Part shown: positions 60,965 to 64,000 of the stretch, in pieces
Numbering within the stretch: position 1 is the stretch's first letter
Layout: the number at the start of each line of letters is the position of its first letter
Assembly (NCBI GenBank): GCA_039931615.1
Contig: JBDTRR010000026.1
Coordinates: 1 to 64,000 of the forward strand
DNA length: 64,000 nt
Origin: JAHFUI01 sp039931615
GTDB lineage: Bacteria; Acidobacteriota; Vicinamibacteria; Vicinamibacterales; CAVVIG01
Direction of reading: 5' to 3'
Program-made: the position numbers and the translations under genes
Notes under the pieces: model-generated
Seen by the model: only the letters and a program-made list of their open reading frames with translations
Database searches by the model: none
Told to the model about the DNA's origin: nothing

Positions 60965-62407
60965 CTAACCCTTGATTCTCGTCCAGATCTCGGCCGCCCG
61001 GCGACCCGCTTGTTCGGTGGTGGCGATTCGTGCCGGCCAGCTTCGGTTGTACCCCTCGGACGCCCACTTGCGGGTCGCGTCGATGCCCATCTTCCCCCCG
61101 TAGGCCGGCAGCTCGGCGGCATCGTCCAGATCATCGACCGGTCCGCGGGTCATCTGCACGTCGCGCAGCGGGTCGATATGGGTGCCGACAATCCACGCCA
61201 CCTCGCTGAGATCATGGACGTCGACATCCTTGTCGACCACGACGATCGCCTTGGAGAACATCAGCTGGCCGAGGCCCCAGAACGCATGCATGATCTTGCG
61301 GGCGTGCCCCGGATAGCGCTTGTCGATCGAGACGATCACGAGGTTGTGGAAGATGCCTTCAGCCGGGAAATGCATGTCGACGATCTCTGGTACGGTCTTG
61401 CGGATCATCGGCAGGAAGATCCGCTCGCTGGCGAGTCCGAGGTAATAGTCTTCCATCGGCGGCCGGCCGACGATCGTCGTCAGGTAGGTCGGCCGCTTCC
61501 GCCGGGTCAGGCAGGTCAGATGGAACACCGGGTAATCATCCGGCTGGGAATAGAAGCCGGTGTGATCGCCGAACGGCCCTTCGCGGCGGCGCTCGCCGGG
61601 CTCGACGTAGCCCTCGAGGATGATGTGCGCGTCAGCGGGGACCTCGAGATCGATGGAAACGCACTTGACCATCTCGATGCGGCGGCGGGACAGGAAGCCG
61701 CCGAGCAGCAGTTCGTCGAGGCCTTCCGGCATCGGCGCGGTGGCGCAGTAGGTCAGCACCGGCTGCGGGCTGAGGACCACCGCGACCTCGAGCCGCTTTC
61801 CCAACCGCTCGGCGACGCGATGATGCTGCGCGCCTCCCTTGTGCCGCTGCCAGTGCATCCCGGTGGTCCGGCCGTCGAACACCTGCATGCGGTAGGTGCC
61901 GATATTGCGCAGGCCGGTCTCCGGGTCCCGGGTGAAGACCAGCGGCAGGGTGATGAACCGGCCGCCGTCGCCGGGCCAGCAGGTGAGAATCGGCAGTTCG
62001 TCGAGCGTGCCATCGCGCTGCACCACTTCCTGGCACGGCGCGTCCTTGACCGTCTTCGGCATCAGGTCGGTCAAGCGTCCGACCAGCGGCACCATCTTCA
62101 GCGCGCCGAGCACGCCTTTGGGCATCTGCGGGGTGAGCAGCTCCTCGATCTCGCTGGCGAGATCGTCCAGCTTCGCCACGCCGAGCGCCAGGCACATCCG
62201 CTCCATCGATCCAAAGACATTGCTGGCGACGGGAATGTCGAAGCCGGTCGGCCGCTCGAACAGCAGCGCCGGACCGCCGTCGGCCGACTTGCAGGCCCGG
62301 TCGGTGACCGCGGCGATCTCCAGATCGGGGCTGACCGGCTCGGTGACGCGTACGAGCCGGCGGCGTTTGTCGAGGTCGGCAAGAAATTCGGCTAGATCTC
62401 GGTACAT
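60965..62407 (-). CDS. ubiD: UbiD-family prenylated-FMN decarboxylase (menaquinone pathway, MqnL-like)
   Basis: From ATG 62407 (MYRDLAEFLADLDKR) the protein has 480 residues. It has the UbiD prFMN-site motifs RNIGTYRMQVFDGRTTGMHW, the REGPFGDHTGFYSQPDDYPV Glu region and VVVDKDVDVHDLSEVAWIVG. It decarboxylates the naphthoate ring precursor; the cofactor partner ubiX is in the same cluster. AGGGG precedes the ATG. The frame extends to 62425 without family support. Confidence 0.93.
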   Translation of the reverse strand: MYRDLAEFLADLDKRRRLVRVTEPVSPDLEIAAVTDRACKSADGGPALLFERPTGFDIPVASNVFGSMERMCLALGVAKLDDLASEIEELLTPQMPKGVLGALKMVPLVGRLTDLMPKTVKDAPCQEVVQRDGTLDELPILTCWPGDGGRFITLPLVFTRDPETGLRNIGTYRMQVFDGRTTGMHWQRHKGGAQHHRVAERLGKRLEVAVVLSPQPVLTYCATAPMPEGLDELLLGGFLSRRRIEMVKCVSIDLEVPADAHIILEGYVEPGERRREGPFGDHTGFYSQPDDYPVFHLTCLTRRKRPTYLTTIVGRPPMEDYYLGLASERIFLPMIRKTVPEIVDMHFPAEGIFHNLVIVSIDKRYPGHARKIMHAFWGLGQLMFSKAIVVVDKDVDVHDLSEVAWIVGTHIDPLRDVQMTRGPVDDLDDAAELPAYGGKMGIDATRKWASEGYNRSWPARIATTEQAGRRAAEIWTRIKG

Positions 62408-62455
62408 GTCAGCGCCCCTGGCCACAACAACACGGAGCCCCGGAGAACCTCCGGC

Positions 62456-63445
62456 CTATCTCATGTCCTCGTGTGTTCGTGGTGGGGTTTCCCCAGGCCG
62501 CATCTCAATGGCCATTCTATCGGTTATGCGCTGCGCCAGGGCCAGCGCCCGCCGGCCGTCGTCGCCGGTCACCGCGGGCGCGCGCCGGTCGCGCACCGCG
62601 GCGACGAAATCGATCAGTTCTCGTCTGAGCGGCTCCTCGTTGACGACGTCGACCTCGCCGCCCTGAATCGACGGCATCGCGCCGCTGGTCTTGACCAGCC
62701 GCCAGAGCTCGACCTTCTGCGCGGCGTAGTCGATCGAGAGGTAGGTCGACGGCTGAAAAAACCTGATCTTCCGGACGCGCTCGCGGCTGATCCGGCTCGC
62801 CGTCAGATTGGCGATGCAGCCGTTGGCGAAGCGGAGGCGGGCGTTGGCGATATCGACCCGCCCGGTCAAGACCGGCACGCCGACCGCCTCAATCGACTCG
62901 ACCTCGGCCTCGACCAGCGACAGCACGACGTCGAGATCGTGAATCATCAAATCGAAGACGACATCGATATCCAGGCTCCGTTCGGGAAACGTGCCGAGAC
63001 GGTGGACCTCGATGAACCGCGGATCGGCGAGCAGCGGGCGCGCGGCGGCAACCGCGGGATTGAACCGCTCGGTGTGACCGACGGCGAGGACGGCGCCGGC
63101 AGCGCGCGCGGCAGCGATCATCGCGTCAGCTTCGGCCAGCGACCGCGCCATCGGCTTCTCGACCAGGACGGCGATGCCCGCCGACAGGAACGGCATGGCG
63201 ATGTCGTGGTGGAGTTCGGTCGGCACGGCGATGCTGACCGCGTCGACCTGGCCGATCACCTCGCGATAGTCGGCGACGGAGCGGGTCCCGTGCGCCGCGG
63301 CGATCTCTTCAGCCCTGGTCGGGTTGGTATCGACGACCGCGACCAGTTCGGCGCCCGGCAGCGTCGACAGGATCCGCGCGTGATGGCGGCCGAGATACCC
63401 GACGCCGATGACGGCCACGCGCAGGCTCACGATGTCCTTGGGCAT
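62456..63445 (-). CDS. Gfo/Idh/MocA-family oxidoreductase (lipid A locus)
   Basis: From ATG 63445 the protein has 329 residues: Rossmann VAVIGVGYLGRHHARILSTL, the family EKPMARSLAEAD (Lys), GHTERFNPAV and IDVVFDLMIHDLDVVLSLVE. Placed beside lpxI it resembles the sugar-nucleotide dehydrogenase (GnnA-type) often found in lipid A operons; that role is inferred. GTG 63430 (MSLRVAVIG) is an equally good start. Extension to 63526 is minisatellite-encoded. The last residues (PPRTHEDMR) are encoded by a cacgaacac-type repeat remnant. Confidence 0.8.
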   Translation of the reverse strand: MPKDIVSLRVAVIGVGYLGRHHARILSTLPGAELVAVVDTNPTRAEEIAAAHGTRSVADYREVIGQVDAVSIAVPTELHHDIAMPFLSAGIAVLVEKPMARSLAEADAMIAAARAAGAVLAVGHTERFNPAVAAARPLLADPRFIEVHRLGTFPERSLDIDVVFDLMIHDLDVVLSLVEAEVESIEAVGVPVLTGRVDIANARLRFANGCIANLTASRISRERVRKIRFFQPSTYLSIDYAAQKVELWRLVKTSGAMPSIQGGEVDVVNEEPLRRELIDFVAAVRDRRAPAVTGDDGRRALALAQRITDRMAIEMRPGETPPRTHEDMR

Positions 63446-63540
63446 TCGTCCTTGATTCTTGGGCCGAGACTGGAACGGCCGCCGGCAGGACCACGGACCG
63501 TGGACGGACCAGGAACGAAGGACCAAAGCCTAAGGACCAA
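63446..63540. repeat. Degenerate TTGGTCC / GGACCAA minisatellite
   Basis: cgtccttgattcttgggcc on the left and ggaccaggaacgaaggacc, aaagcctaaggaccaa on the right are inverted versions of the motif seen at 54 kb. The lpxI stop lies inside the right end. It forms the boundary between lpxI and the oxidoreductase gene and gives both a misleadingly open frame. Confidence 0.65.
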
Positions 63541-64000
63541 CACGCCGCCCCACAATTGCTATCCCAGCCTCATCGGCGGCACTAATGATCGCCTCGCCGT
63601 CGATCATCAGGGTCTTCCCGGCATCGACGGACAGCACGGTGGCGCCGGCTGCCTGCATCGCCGCGATTGTCGACACCCCGACCACCGGCACGTCGAACCG
63701 CATGTCCTGATCAGGCTTGGCCACCTTGACGATGATCACGCCGGGCCCGGCCAGCCTTCCCGCCCGCGCGATGACCTCGTCGGTGCCCTCCATCGCTTCC
63801 ACGGCAACGACCGCGGTGGACTTCACCGCGATGGTCTGTCCGACGTCCAGCCCGGCAATCGCGTCGGCAATCCCGTAGCCGAACTCGACGTCCACGCGCT
63901 CGTCGTCGCGCGGCCCCCGGGCGGTCAGGCGGCCGGCACCCGCCAGGAGCGGCGCCAGAAAAGCCGTCGAGTCCAGCAGATCGATGCCGTGGTCGCGCAG
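63530..64000 (-). CDS. lpxI: UDP-2,3-diacylglucosamine pyrophosphatase LpxI (5' end outside window)
   Basis: The visible C-terminal part (156 residues) is DUF1009/LpxI. It shows GIDLLDSTAFLAPLLAGAG, DIGQT-like GLDVGQTIAVKSTAVVAVEA, MEGTDEVIARAGRLAG, VKVAKPDQDMRFDVPVVGV and the end DEAGIAIVGRRVGP. It cleaves UDP-2,3-diacylglucosamine to lipid X in lipid A synthesis. The N-terminus lies beyond base 64000. With LptE it shows LPS synthesis. Confidence 0.93.
   Translation of the reverse strand: MRDHGIDLLDSTAFLAPLLAGAGRLTARGPRDDERVDVEFGYGIADAIAGLDVGQTIAVKSTAVVAVEAMEGTDEVIARAGRLAGPGVIIVKVAKPDQDMRFDVPVVGVSTIAAMQAAGATVLSVDAGKTLMIDGEAIISAADEAGIAIVGRRVGP

Overview
The window is very GC-rich chromosomal DNA from a diderm bacterium. 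It most resembles Acidobacteriota, probably a Vicinamibacteria-like soil lineage; this is inferred from gene content, since no rRNA is present. Outer-membrane genes (LptE, LpxI, TonB) show a diderm envelope. BshC indicates bacillithiol. Menaquinone is made by the futalosine route. There are several Ser/Thr-kinase-like proteins, a secreted carboxypeptidase-regulatory-domain protein and a type IV pilus ATPase. No tRNA, rRNA, CRISPR array, prophage or intact insertion sequence was seen.

Layout. 1-6.8 kb (minus strand): carB (3' end cut by the window), carA and a large membrane pseudokinase with PEGA domains. 6.9-11 kb (plus): bshC and a class A penicillin-binding protein. 11-14.4 kb (plus): a translationally coupled cassette of one small membrane protein and two GT-C-type membrane proteins, both frameshifted. 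14.5-16.8 kb: XdhC and an SAH/guanine-deaminase-like amidohydrolase. 16.8-20.5 kb: the heat-shock operon hrcA-grpE-dnaJ-prmA behind a degenerate CIRCE operator, with no dnaK. 20.6-30.9 kb: the regulatory-domain protein, rsmE and ilvE (minus), then Ser/Thr kinase, pilT, recX, alaS and a lytic transglycosylase. 31-39.7 kb: an ABC exporter whose ATPase is frameshifted at Walker B, rpsT, holA, lptE, leuS, an HDAC-family deacetylase and an acyltransferase. 39.8-43.5 kb: etfB-etfA-EMO, an electron-bifurcation-type module feeding menaquinone. 43.6-48.7 kb: the classical yceD-rpmF-plsX-fabD-fabG-acpP-fabF lipid operon. 48.9-53.2 kb: dgt, deoB, miaA, a 25-residue membrane peptide and TonB. 53.3-62.4 kb: a near-complete futalosine menaquinone cluster (ubiE, ubiX, mqnP, mqnX, mqnC, mqnA, a cysteine-free radical-SAM paralogue, Yip1 protein, ubiD). 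62.4-64 kb: a Gfo/Idh/MocA oxidoreductase and lpxI (5' end cut by the window), part of a lipid A locus.

Three layers of non-coding structure stand out. (1) Palindromic REP/MITE-like elements occur with GTCCGGCT-AGCCGGAC cores; the best have a 14-bp terminal inverted repeat (30948-31013) or a 27-bp one (48729-48881). (2) Minisatellites with a 7-bp period, arranged as inverted arms, sit at gene boundaries. One pair encloses the C-terminal half of an S23/Avd-type four-helix-bundle gene. (3) Promoters with a TGGTATACT-type extended -10 or a TATAAT lie only a few bases before start codons, implying leaderless or near-leaderless transcripts.

The respiratory genes fit together. Electrons from flavoprotein dehydrogenases would pass through EtfAB and the EMO iron-sulfur protein to the menaquinone made by the mqn cluster. 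The most unusual single gene is the Fe-S-less radical-SAM paralogue that follows mqnA.
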